Source: Spirochaetaceae bacterium (GTDB lineage: Bacteria > Spirochaetota > Spirochaetia > Treponematales > Breznakiellaceae). Taken from it: a DNA stretch of 16,208 bases. Location of the stretch: NCBI GenBank assembly GCA_031290205.1, contig JAITNZ010000054.1, positions 1 through 16,208 on the forward strand. Direction: 5' to 3'. The translations under genes and the position numbers were made by a program. Position 1 is the first letter of the stretch. Each line of letters starts with the position of its first letter. This document shows, piece after piece, positions 1 through 6,118 of this stretch. A model generated the notes under the pieces. That model saw only the letters and a program-made list of their open reading frames with translations. It made no database searches and was not told the DNA's origin.

Positions 1-342
1 GATTCTGTGCTAAGCGGGAAGGATATGATAAACGGGCGCGAAGTTTTCGTTTTGGATTTAACGGCAAAAAAGAAAACAGCAAGTTATTATAAACGAAAAC
101 TTTTTGTCGATACCGAAAATCATGATGTGATTCGCTATGAACTCTTTGCGCTCTCCGGCGCGAAACTCAAAGAGTTTTCACTTATTAAAGCGGAACGTAT
201 CGGCACGCGCCGCTTCCCCGTCGAAAGCGAAGTGCGCGATATGCTGCGTAAGGGAAGCAGCACCCGCTTTGTGATGAACAGCGTCGCTCTCGATAAACCG
301 GTAGCCGATTCAGTTTTTAGCATGAGCAATTTACAAAAGTAG
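1..342 (+). CDS. LolA-like outer-membrane lipoprotein-sorting protein, C-terminal fragment
   Basis: The reading frame is open to the first base of the window, so this is the 3' part (about 113 codons) of a longer gene; a GTG at position 7 is not a convincing start. The visible part has the alternating beta-strand pattern of the LolA-like fold: strands ending in a lysine-rich segment (KKKTASYYKRKLF), then 'VDTENHDVIRYELF', then 'RRFPVESEVRDM' and a closing segment around 'FVMNSVALDKPVADSVFSM'. This C-terminal arrangement is typical of periplasmic proteins annotated as outer membrane lipoprotein-sorting protein, which in spirochetes often sit beside an RND/MMPL transporter. The next gene, 8 bp downstream, encodes a predicted outer-membrane barrel, which fits export or delivery to the outer membrane. 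No lipobox or signal peptide can be judged because the N-terminus is missing. The family call is by resemblance, not by search. Confidence 0.7.
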   Translation, partial: DSVLSGKDMINGREVFVLDLTAKKKTASYYKRKLFVDTENHDVIRYELFALSGAKLKEFSLIKAERIGTRRFPVESEVRDMLRKGSSTRFVMNSVALDKPVADSVFSMSNLQK

Positions 343-350
343 GCGCCACA

Positions 351-1532
351 ATGAAACGCCCTTTTCTTACCAAAAGCAAGGCTGAAAGTGCCTCAGGCAC
401 CAAAATGAAGGTAGTAGTAACTTGCTGTCTCTGTGTGCTCATCCCCTCATTTGTGTTTGCCGCCGGACCGCAGTATAGCGGTATATTCGACAGCACATTG
501 CATCTTGCTGAAGGGGGAGGTGAAGCTCAGTATGGGCTGGAGGAATATGCGAACTTGCGCCTTAAGTGGAATGCGGGAGATTATGGTTCCGTATATGCCG
601 CGTTTAATGTGCTTGCCGCATCGGGCATTGACGCCCTGCGTATCCCGCAAACGCTGCTCGGCGTCTCGGCGGCAAATGGTAATTATGCGGCAAGCATCGA
701 ACTGGAGCGGCTTTATTTTCATCTGTTACATGATAAGTTTGCGATCGACGGCGGGCTTATGCGCCTGGCATTCGGTTACGGGAATGCCTTCTCCCCCATG
801 GATTTTTTTAATCAAAAAAATCCCCTCAAGCCCGACGCCCGCCTGCGCGCCGTTTTAGGGGGGGACATCATCTACTATCCAACGGATATGTCGAGCCTCA
901 AACTCTTTGCCGCCGCCCCGCGCGCTCAACAGAGCACAACACTACAGGATATGTTTACGGGTATTTCAGGCGAAGCGCATACGGGACTATTCAGCGTGCA
1001 GGGAATTTATTTTTGGCAGCCGAAAGAGGACGACCATGTAGGTTATCATTATGGAGGTGTTTCGCTAAAAGCGGATCTCGCACTCGGTATAGTCCTCGAT
1101 ACCTTATATTCGTATACGGGCAACGACACTCGCGGTGTCGAAGGGTTTTCTCTTAGTTTTGGTTTTGATTATACCTTCAGTGTCTTCGATAGAACGCTGT
1201 CCATGCTCGCTGAATATCTTTTTAATGGACAGCAGAGCGCGACTGCATTCAACGCGGAGTATAATACAACGGGGCTGCATCATCATCATTTTATATTCGC
1301 GAGTTTCCAGTATGCCCTCAGCGACCTGAGCGCGCTCTCAGCCGCCGCACTCTGCTGCATCGACGACGGCTCCATACAGCCGATGCTCAGCTTTGACCAC
1401 GACATCTTTCAGGGCGCCCACATCCTCCTACAGATGGGTATCCCCCTCGATACGAACGGCAGCTCCGGCGAACTCGGTCCCGCCGCCGGTAGCCGCTTCT
1501 GGGCAACGCTCAAGTGGACGTTACGGCTCTAG
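351..1532 (+). CDS. predicted outer-membrane beta-barrel protein with an unusual N-terminal extension
   Basis: Protein of 393 aa. A hydrophobic signal segment lies at residues 20-37 (VVVTCCLCVLIPSFVFA) with likely cleavage after FVFA, near residue 37 or 38. The rest alternates polar and aromatic or aliphatic residues in many short strands, with glycine- and aspartate-rich turns and a final strand ending KWTLRL, as expected of an outer-membrane barrel. No enzyme motif is visible. Odd point: the signal peptide does not begin at residue 1. Residues 3-18 before it (containing KAESASGT) are encoded by a copy of the short palindromic repeat described elsewhere. An in-frame ATG at 405 (residue 19) would give a normal signal peptide starting MKVVVT. 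Both starts have only a weak AGG upstream. The gene follows the LolA-like gene by 8 bp, so they probably form one transcript. The exact substrate or family is unknown. Confidence 0.75.
   Translation: MKRPFLTKSKAESASGTKMKVVVTCCLCVLIPSFVFAAGPQYSGIFDSTLHLAEGGGEAQYGLEEYANLRLKWNAGDYGSVYAAFNVLAASGIDALRIPQTLLGVSAANGNYAASIELERLYFHLLHDKFAIDGGLMRLAFGYGNAFSPMDFFNQKNPLKPDARLRAVLGGDIIYYPTDMSSLKLFAAAPRAQQSTTLQDMFTGISGEAHTGLFSVQGIYFWQPKEDDHVGYHYGGVSLKADLALGIVLDTLYSYTGNDTRGVEGFSLSFGFDYTFSVFDRTLSMLAEYLFNGQQSATAFNAEYNTTGLHHHHFIFASFQYALSDLSALSAAALCCIDDGSIQPMLSFDHDIFQGAHILLQMGIPLDTNGSSGELGPAAGSRFWATLKWTLRL
374..401 (+). repeat. short palindromic repeat, copy A (inside the barrel-protein gene)
   Basis: The core AGCAAGGCTGAAAG is followed by the hairpin GTGCC-TCA-GGCAC (388-400). 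It closely matches copies C and F in the same order: a G-rich lead, then GAAAG, then the hairpin. It is read in frame as KAESASGT, just ahead of the signal peptide. Confidence 0.6.
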
Positions 1533-1806
1533 GGGGGGGGTGCGGGGCTATTTTATATTATATCCAATTTTTATATTAAACAAATTTTGTAACCGTTCAC
1601 GGGGTAGTGATTGAAAATAACCTTGACATTTGATTATTATATTTTAGCTAATCTGGGTAATTCAGACCAAGTATTGCCTTAAACCATACGGTATTTCAAT
1701 ATATTTAACATAATCTATGTAAAGTTAATTTCAATCAGTCCCTAAAGATATGAGTCTAAATCAAGCTCGAGAAGCATGGAGAAAGTGTAAGACTATTGAA
1801 TGAGGC
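1533..1806. other. AT-rich convergent intergenic gap
   Basis: This gap lies between the converging ends of the barrel-protein gene and the restriction-modification gene. It starts inside a run of nine G (1532-1540) directly at the stop codon, then becomes strongly AT-rich. No open frame of convincing quality, no strong hairpin followed by a T run, and no RNA gene was seen. A perfect TTGACA at 1623-1628 lacks a good -10 partner at normal spacing. Confidence 0.5.
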
Positions 1807-4623
1807 TCATCTTTTCCTCCCCTTCCCCCGCTTCTTCTCTTCCTTGAAAAGCTCGCCTGATAATTTCTGGTATAACTCAAACAGGTATGCTACCCGCTCG
1901 GCGTCGTTGGCGAATGTCCTCCCGTAGGCGGCTTCTACCGCCTTGTCGAGTTTTTGGTGGGCTTTGGTGAGTGATACTGGCATGGTTAAATCGTTATATA
2001 ATTCCGCTAGGGTTAAGTCTGATTGTGCTTTTCTTGCATCCAGCACACCTTGTGCCGCCGTTTCTATTGCTGGTTTTTGCTTGTCTGTAGGTTTGCACCA
2101 AGGGAAATTGTTATAAACAATTGTACCTGAATAACGGTAACTAGTTCCAAGATAACCGCAAACGTAGCGCATCCATACCATGTGCATCGTTGATGTTATG
2201 ACACCAAATTCGTACAACGAGGCTTTCGGTATCGTAGAATTGGAATTACCACATATAACATTTTTACTAACAAACCCAATTGGAATATATTTTCGAAAAC
2301 CCGATGAGTGTAATGGAATTAAAATATAACTTGATTTAGGTTGCCTGATTTCACTGAAAAGTGTAGGAAAATCTGCTTGTTTATAGGTTGCTTCACGTTT
2401 GCTGTTCTTACGAAAAGTTTTTACTTTTGCAATGCGCTCTAGAACAGGTTTTGAATGATTGTATGACGAAACAGGAACATTGTCTAACCATAAACAAAAA
2501 CGAGGAATATTATTTAGAAATTCATATGCTCCCAAGAAAGGACGGATTATTGTTTTTAATTTCGGATCAGCCTTGATAAGTGTATCCCGTTCATTTTCAT
2601 CAAGGAAAAAATTACCGCCGTCTCTCGGAATATTGCCTAATAGCATCTCTGATACTTCGCATAGCGGCGCACTCCTGCGGTCAATAAAAATCATCGGCGC
2701 TTCAATTAGATAAGCGTTTATTTGGCTTACGTTGCTCTCTACAGGATCGCCTGTAATGGTGGCATAGTGATACAGTTTTTTAATTTTTCGGTCATTCATG
2801 GAAAAACCGATTATTACACAAAAAACCGTCGCTTTTCCCCTCGCTTCATTGCTCCATTTGAAAGTATGATGCGCAAAATTGATTTTTATACCGCACTTAT
2901 CTATTAACTCATGCCATAAAACCGGAACCTGCTCTCCTTGGCAGATACTATTTGTCGAAACAAAAGCAACTTCTATATCAGTTTCATATATCAATTGAGC
3001 GGCTTTTTGATACCATGCAGTAACATAATCCAATATACCGCAGTTTTTCATTTCTTTGAAAACGTGTTCCACTTCGTTCTTTTGCTCTTTGTTCATAACA
3101 CTATACCCTAAAAATGGCGGATTTCCCAAAATATAACTCAACTCACTTTTCGGTACAATGCTTTCCCAATCTAACTTTAAGGCATTTCCATTTACTATTG
3201 TCGCCGATGTCGTCAACGGTATCCGGACGTAATATTTCCCAAAGGCTGCCGATGCCTGATTATTCATTAAATGATCCATAAGCCAAAGGGCTGTTTGTGC
3301 AATCTGAGCGGGGAATTCCTTAATTTCTATGCCATAAAATTGGTCAACATTAACCCTGATCATCATTTCAATTTCAAAGATTTGTTCGCCTTTCAAAATC
3401 TCTTTAATTACTTCAATTTCTAGCGATCGCAGTTCCCTATAACTTATGACAAGAAAATTACCACAACCGCAAGCAGGGTCAAGAAATTTTAGACGGCAAA
3501 GTTTGGCGTGAAACAGATTAAGATTATGATATCTAGTCCCCGTGTTTTGATTTTTAATTTTTTTGAATTCATCATACAGGCTATCGAGAAAAAGAGGATG
3601 TATTACCTTCAGAATATTTTGTTCGCTGGTGTAGTGTGCGCCTATGTCATGACGCTCGGCATCGTTCATCACACTTTGAAACATGGAACCGAAAATTGCA
3701 GGGGATATTTTACTCCAGTCAAGGGCGCAACATTCAAGAAGCGCATCCCTCATTTTGCGGTCGAAATCGGCAGTTTTCAGGTGTTCAACAAAAAGACCGC
3801 CATCTACATAGGGAAATAGATTTAGTTGTTCGTCTATTGTTTTTAGTCGTTTCTCTTTTGGTTCGTCCAGAGTTTCAAATATTTTTTCAATATGCGGTGC
3901 AAGGTCGCTTCCGTCCTGCGCGGTGCGTTCATTGATGTATTTATTAAAAAGATTTGCAGGTTCAAATATACCGGTGTCATCGGCAAAAAGGCAAAACACA
4001 AGGCGGACTAGATAGAGTTCCAAGGGGTGCCCCGAATAGCCGATTTCCTTCAAACGGTCGTGAAGTTTTCCCATCTTCTCGGCGGCTTCGATGTTCACGG
4101 GGTCAAGCTGTTTGTACTCAACATTGGAATAACCGGCAAGATAGCCAAATAGATGTATATAATCCGGTAATTCAGAAAGGGAAAACTGGTATTCATCGGG
4201 GACTATTGAGAGGTCATGGGTAAAATCATAGTAGTGAAAATTGATAAAGTCACAGATTAATATCCCTTTTGGAAAATCTTTTGACGTTAGCGCGTCTGCA
4301 TAGATTTTGGCTTGACTATAGGCTTTGGCTAAATCTTTACCGGGGCTTTTCATTTCGATGAGAATTTTACCTTTCCAAAGAAGGTCAATATATCCCTTCT
4401 GGTCGCTTCCCGCTTCTTCACCGAAAAGTGTTATTTTGGTTTCACCCAACGCAACCTTATATTCAAAAACGGCTTTTTTTCGTCCTTCATCGCCAAAAAT
4501 ATTTAAAAAGCCCGCTTCAAAGATCTGCGCGTCCGCTTCTTCCCTCGCGGTCGGAGCTTTGTCTTTCCATTCAAGTACAAGGGCACAGGCGCGAGTTCGT
4601 ATTTCATTCCATGACAGCGACAT
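1807..4623 (-). CDS. MmeI-type (Type IIL) restriction-modification enzyme, single polypeptide
   Basis: A 938-aa protein carrying nuclease, methyltransferase and target recognition in one chain, close to MmeI's usual ~920 aa. Near the N-terminus D80, E90 and K92 form D-X9-E-X-K, the spacing of the MmeI-family PD-(D/E)XK nuclease. A helical linker follows. The gamma-class N6-adenine methyltransferase has GAHYTSE at 328-334, motif I DPACGCGNFL at 382-391 (SAM binding) and motif IV NPPF at 501-504. The target-recognition domain should occupy roughly 620-840, followed by a lysine-rich C-terminus (KEEKKRGKGRKR). Such enzymes methylate one strand of their site and cut unmodified DNA, so no partner gene is needed, and none is present. 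All key residues are intact, so it is probably active. Much of the gene looks AT-richer (sampled lines about 35% G+C) than its neighbours, and it is flanked by repeats, suggesting horizontal acquisition. The recognition sequence cannot be read from the protein by eye. Confidence 0.9.
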   Translation of the reverse strand: MSLSWNEIRTRACALVLEWKDKAPTAREEADAQIFEAGFLNIFGDEGRKKAVFEYKVALGETKITLFGEEAGSDQKGYIDLLWKGKILIEMKSPGKDLAKAYSQAKIYADALTSKDFPKGILICDFINFHYYDFTHDLSIVPDEYQFSLSELPDYIHLFGYLAGYSNVEYKQLDPVNIEAAEKMGKLHDRLKEIGYSGHPLELYLVRLVFCLFADDTGIFEPANLFNKYINERTAQDGSDLAPHIEKIFETLDEPKEKRLKTIDEQLNLFPYVDGGLFVEHLKTADFDRKMRDALLECCALDWSKISPAIFGSMFQSVMNDAERHDIGAHYTSEQNILKVIHPLFLDSLYDEFKKIKNQNTGTRYHNLNLFHAKLCRLKFLDPACGCGNFLVISYRELRSLEIEVIKEILKGEQIFEIEMMIRVNVDQFYGIEIKEFPAQIAQTALWLMDHLMNNQASAAFGKYYVRIPLTTSATIVNGNALKLDWESIVPKSELSYILGNPPFLGYSVMNKEQKNEVEHVFKEMKNCGILDYVTAWYQKAAQLIYETDIEVAFVSTNSICQGEQVPVLWHELIDKCGIKINFAHHTFKWSNEARGKATVFCVIIGFSMNDRKIKKLYHYATITGDPVESNVSQINAYLIEAPMIFIDRRSAPLCEVSEMLLGNIPRDGGNFFLDENERDTLIKADPKLKTIIRPFLGAYEFLNNIPRFCLWLDNVPVSSYNHSKPVLERIAKVKTFRKNSKREATYKQADFPTLFSEIRQPKSSYILIPLHSSGFRKYIPIGFVSKNVICGNSNSTIPKASLYEFGVITSTMHMVWMRYVCGYLGTSYRYSGTIVYNNFPWCKPTDKQKPAIETAAQGVLDARKAQSDLTLAELYNDLTMPVSLTKAHQKLDKAVEAAYGRTFANDAERVAYLFELYQKLSGELFKEEKKRGKGRKR

Positions 4624-4629
4624 AGGGGA

Positions 4630-4658
4630 ATTATAAGTCGGCTTTAATGATTTTTCAA
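4630..4658 (-). promoter_or_regulatory. near-consensus sigma70 promoter for the restriction-modification gene; probably leaderless
   Basis: Read on the minus strand, TTGAAA (4658-4653), a 17-nt spacer and TATAAT (4635-4630) match the sigma70 consensus at 11 of 12 positions. Six nucleotides separate the -10 box from the ATG at 4623, so a start site about 7 nt downstream of the -10 box falls on the start codon itself. No Shine-Dalgarno sequence lies in the 6-nt gap (TCCCCT), consistent with a leaderless transcript. Confidence 0.7.
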
Positions 4659-4681
4659 GGCGCTACAGGGTGCCTCAGGCA
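4657..4681 (+). repeat. short palindromic repeat, copy B (degenerate)
   Basis: AAGGCGCTACAGG followed by GTGCCTCAGGCA. It retains the hairpin core of copy A (GTGCC-TCA-GGCA) but has a diverged lead. It lies directly upstream of the -35 box of the restriction-modification promoter. Confidence 0.35.
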
Positions 4682-4704
4682 GGGCGTGCACATTAAGAAT
4701 TTGT

Positions 4705-4940
4705 CCACAGGGGGAAGGCTTTCTCGGCCGTCGGCGCCCGCGCTCGTTGCGAGCATCTGTATCTGTGTTAAACAGTAAGGTGCGCGGTAATGCCGCCACA
4801 GGCGGTCTAAGCCTTGCCTTTAGTGAGAAAAAGGCATCCTCGGATAAAGCCTTTACCACAGAGTGCGCGGCAAGGAGCATGACAGGAGCGCGGGCGCGTA
4901 GCGTTCGTTCCGCGTTCCTAAGAAAGCCTTCCCTCTGTGG
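4705..4940. repeat. 236-bp element with 20-bp terminal inverted repeats
   Basis: The left end (4705-4724) and the reverse complement of the right end (4921-4940) agree at 19 of 20 positions, both starting CCACAG and ending AAGGCTTTCT. Similarity between the arms continues inward imperfectly (GC-rich GCGCCCGCGCTCG-like stretches on both sides). Internal smaller hairpins occur, including GCTCG-TTG-CGAGC near 4741-4753 and a TGCCTTT/AAAGGCA pair at 4815-4836. It is too short to encode a transposase, and no clear target duplication was seen. It may be a miniature transposable element or a structured repeat. Confidence 0.5.
4789..4824 (-). repeat. short palindromic repeat, copy G (inside the 236-bp element)
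   Basis: On the minus strand, CTAAAGGCAAGGCTTAGA is followed by the hairpin CCGCC-TGT-GGCGG. The lead AAGGCAAGGCT matches copies A and D, and the stem has different paired bases from the other copies. The assignment is moderate because the stem position has shifted by one base. Confidence 0.4.
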
Positions 4941-5097
4941 ATCTTCTTCTTCAGCATTTTCAAATTGTCTGCGAATTGACGTGAATAAAAACGAATAATT
5001 ATACAATACCTTTATGAATTTGCGATTTCTTTACGTCTTTCGTAAATTTTTTTTGCGCCAATCTGCAAAATCTGCGGATATGATTTTGTTCTTTTAA

Positions 5098-5110
5098 TGC
5101 GCTCGCCCCA
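5098..5110 (+). repeat. 13-bp direct repeat, left (putative target-site duplication)
   Basis: TGCGCTCGCCCCA, identical to and in the same orientation as 5269-5281. It abuts the outer end of the left inverted repeat exactly. Confidence 0.6.
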
Positions 5111-5268
5111 GCAATTACGAATTCGAAAATTAACCACGAACGGCACGAACCACACGAACAAATTGCGCATAATTCACCTGATTTCTGCCTTGTTTACCAC
5201 CATTATTTATATTCATTTCGTCTTCCGTTCGTGTTGTTCGTGAGGTTCGTGGTTGAATTCGGAACTGC
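5111..5268. mobile_element. 158-bp MITE-like element with terminal inverted repeats
   Basis: The left end begins GCAATTACGAATTC. The right end, read on the minus strand, begins GCAGTTCCGAATTC. Both continue into AACCACGAAC and then further CACGAAC units (left about 5133-5159, right about 5226-5253). The arms span about 45-50 bp each with a 4-5 nt indel, separated by about 65 AT-rich bases. Both outer ends abut identical 13-bp direct repeats, the arrangement left by a transposition event. No transposase can be encoded here, so it would need one in trans. Alternatively, the CACGAAC-rich arms could simply be a dispersed intergenic repeat. Confidence 0.6.
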
Positions 5269-5281
5269 TGCGCTCGCCCCA
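5269..5281 (+). repeat. 13-bp direct repeat, right (putative target-site duplication)
   Basis: TGCGCTCGCCCCA, identical to 5098-5110 and directly adjoining the right inverted repeat of the 158-bp element. Confidence 0.6.
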
Positions 5282-5319
5282 TCCCCTCTTGTCTTTGAGG
5301 CGGGTTTTTAGGGTGATCT

Positions 5320-5381
5320 GGCTGCCGCGAGGGTCTTTGAAGGGAAAAAGGGCGAGAATAAAAAATCCCCGCGGCAAGCCA
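5320..5381. repeat. inverted-repeat pair with a ~36-nt loop
   Basis: GCTGCCGCGAGGG (5320-5332) pairs with CCCCGCGGCAAGC (5369-5381) over about 10 bp, with one unpaired base. It is weaker than the neighbouring elements. Its function is unknown. Confidence 0.3.
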
Positions 5382-5455
5382 CGTATTGAAGATGTCTCCT
5401 TGAAATCTTTGTGTATGCGGGGTATCAGACTCCAAGTTGATGACGCCCTTTTCAT

Positions 5456-5490
5456 CCTGAAGGCGAGGGCAGAAAGCGCCTGAGGCGCAA
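5456..5490 (+). repeat. short palindromic repeat, copy C, just downstream of flbB
   Basis: CTGAAGGCGAGGGCAGAAA is followed by the hairpin GCGCC-TGA-GGCGC (5476-5488). The lead is nearly identical to copy F. The second stem pair is C-G here but T-A in copies A and F, so pairing is kept while the sequence differs. On the minus strand it follows the flbB stop by about 20 nt and reads stem-loop then TTTCT, so it could act as a weak terminator. Confidence 0.6.
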
Positions 5491-5507
5491 TGAAGAAACA
5501 ATTTGCA

Positions 5508-6101
5508 TTAGGGACGCTCCGCCATCTTTCGTTGGAGCTCGGCGGCGCGCTCGGCGGGCATTCGCTGGAACCAGACTGAAACGATGGATGCGGTGCCTGC
5601 GGCTTGGGCAAGCTCTTCGGTTTTTTTAATCACGTCGATGGCGTCCTGGTCGGACATCGCGCCCAGTATGGCGACGGCATTATCAGGGGGCATGCCGTTG
5701 AGGTAGCGGGCGTTCTGCTCGACATTTTGAGCGCGGCGGGCGGCGCTATCACCGCTTGCCGTCATCGACTGTTCGCGCTCGTCAAGCGCTTGCTGCCTTG
5801 TTTCAAGCTCCGCCGCCATCTGCTCCAGCTCGGTCTGGCGGGTGCTGAAATCAGCAGTCTGCTTTTCCATCTCGCGCCTCCTCAGCTCATCAGCCTCGAC
5901 GAGGATAGCAAGCCGCTCGGCATCAAGATTGAGCAGCTCGTCCTTCCCCTGCTCAGGCTGGCTTCTTCCCTCCAATCCGAAAAAACGATACACGGGAGCG
6001 AGCGTTGTTTTCACATCGAGCACTCCCAGATAATCAAACCAAACCAAACCGGCGGCGGCTACGGCGATAATCAACAGCAATAATACTAAGGTTTTACCCA
6101 T
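5508..6101 (-). CDS. flbB: FlbB-like periplasmic flagellar collar protein
   Basis: A 197-aa protein with an N-terminal membrane anchor (residues 4-23, LVLLLLIIAVAAAGLVWF region). A long charged coiled coil follows from about 58 to 130 (heptad-rich, many E/Q/R), then a C-terminal helical domain from about 131 to 196 resembling the MgtE N-terminal/MotE domain (LNGMPPDNAVAILGAMSDQDAIDVI). This architecture is that of FlbB, which in spirochetes helps build the collar around the periplasmic flagellar motor; MotE-like proteins share it. Start: ATG at 6101 with a strong GGAGG 6 nt upstream, embedded in a G-rich run (6110-6116). It lies 17 bp downstream of the DUF3798 lipoprotein gene and is the last gene of a four-gene minus-strand unit. 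In Borrelia flbB lies within the flgB flagellar operon; here no other flagellar gene is in view. MotE-like is the main alternative. Confidence 0.7.
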   Translation of the reverse strand: MGKTLVLLLLIIAVAAAGLVWFDYLGVLDVKTTLAPVYRFFGLEGRSQPEQGKDELLNLDAERLAILVEADELRRREMEKQTADFSTRQTELEQMAAELETRQQALDEREQSMTASGDSAARRAQNVEQNARYLNGMPPDNAVAILGAMSDQDAIDVIKKTEELAQAAGTASIVSVWFQRMPAERAAELQRKMAERP

Positions 6102-6118
6102 TGTTTCCTCCCCCCCTC

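Larger units (their letters stand above)
4624..5507. other. gene-free repeat-rich region
   Basis: 884 bp between the restriction-modification gene and flbB. Open frames exist on both strands (for example 4644-5006 and 5130-5501, minus) but they run through the repeats, are rich in Arg/Pro/Ser and lack ribosome sites, so they are not called. The stretch contains the promoter at 4630-4658, two inverted-repeat elements (4705-4940 and 5111-5268), a further stem pair (5320-5332 with 5369-5381) and two or three copies of the short palindromic repeat. Confidence 0.65.

Noticed and set aside
1623..1654. TTGACA box in the convergent gap as a promoter
   Set aside because: The -35 is perfect, but no -10 box occurs at 16-18 nt and no plus-strand gene follows.
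3508..4223. Plus-strand frames of 89-103 codons
   Set aside because: They lie antisense to the intact methyltransferase and nuclease domains of the restriction-modification gene and lack ribosome sites.
4644..5006. Open frame of 120 codons on the minus strand
   Set aside because: It runs across the 236-bp inverted-repeat element, is rich in Arg, Ala and Pro, and has no ribosome site; it is better explained as repeat read-through.
5130..5611. Two overlapping minus-strand frames (5130-5501 and 5213-5611)
   Set aside because: Both pass through the CACGAAC repeats and copy C, giving Arg/Thr/Pro/His-rich nonsense; the second also overlaps the end of flbB.
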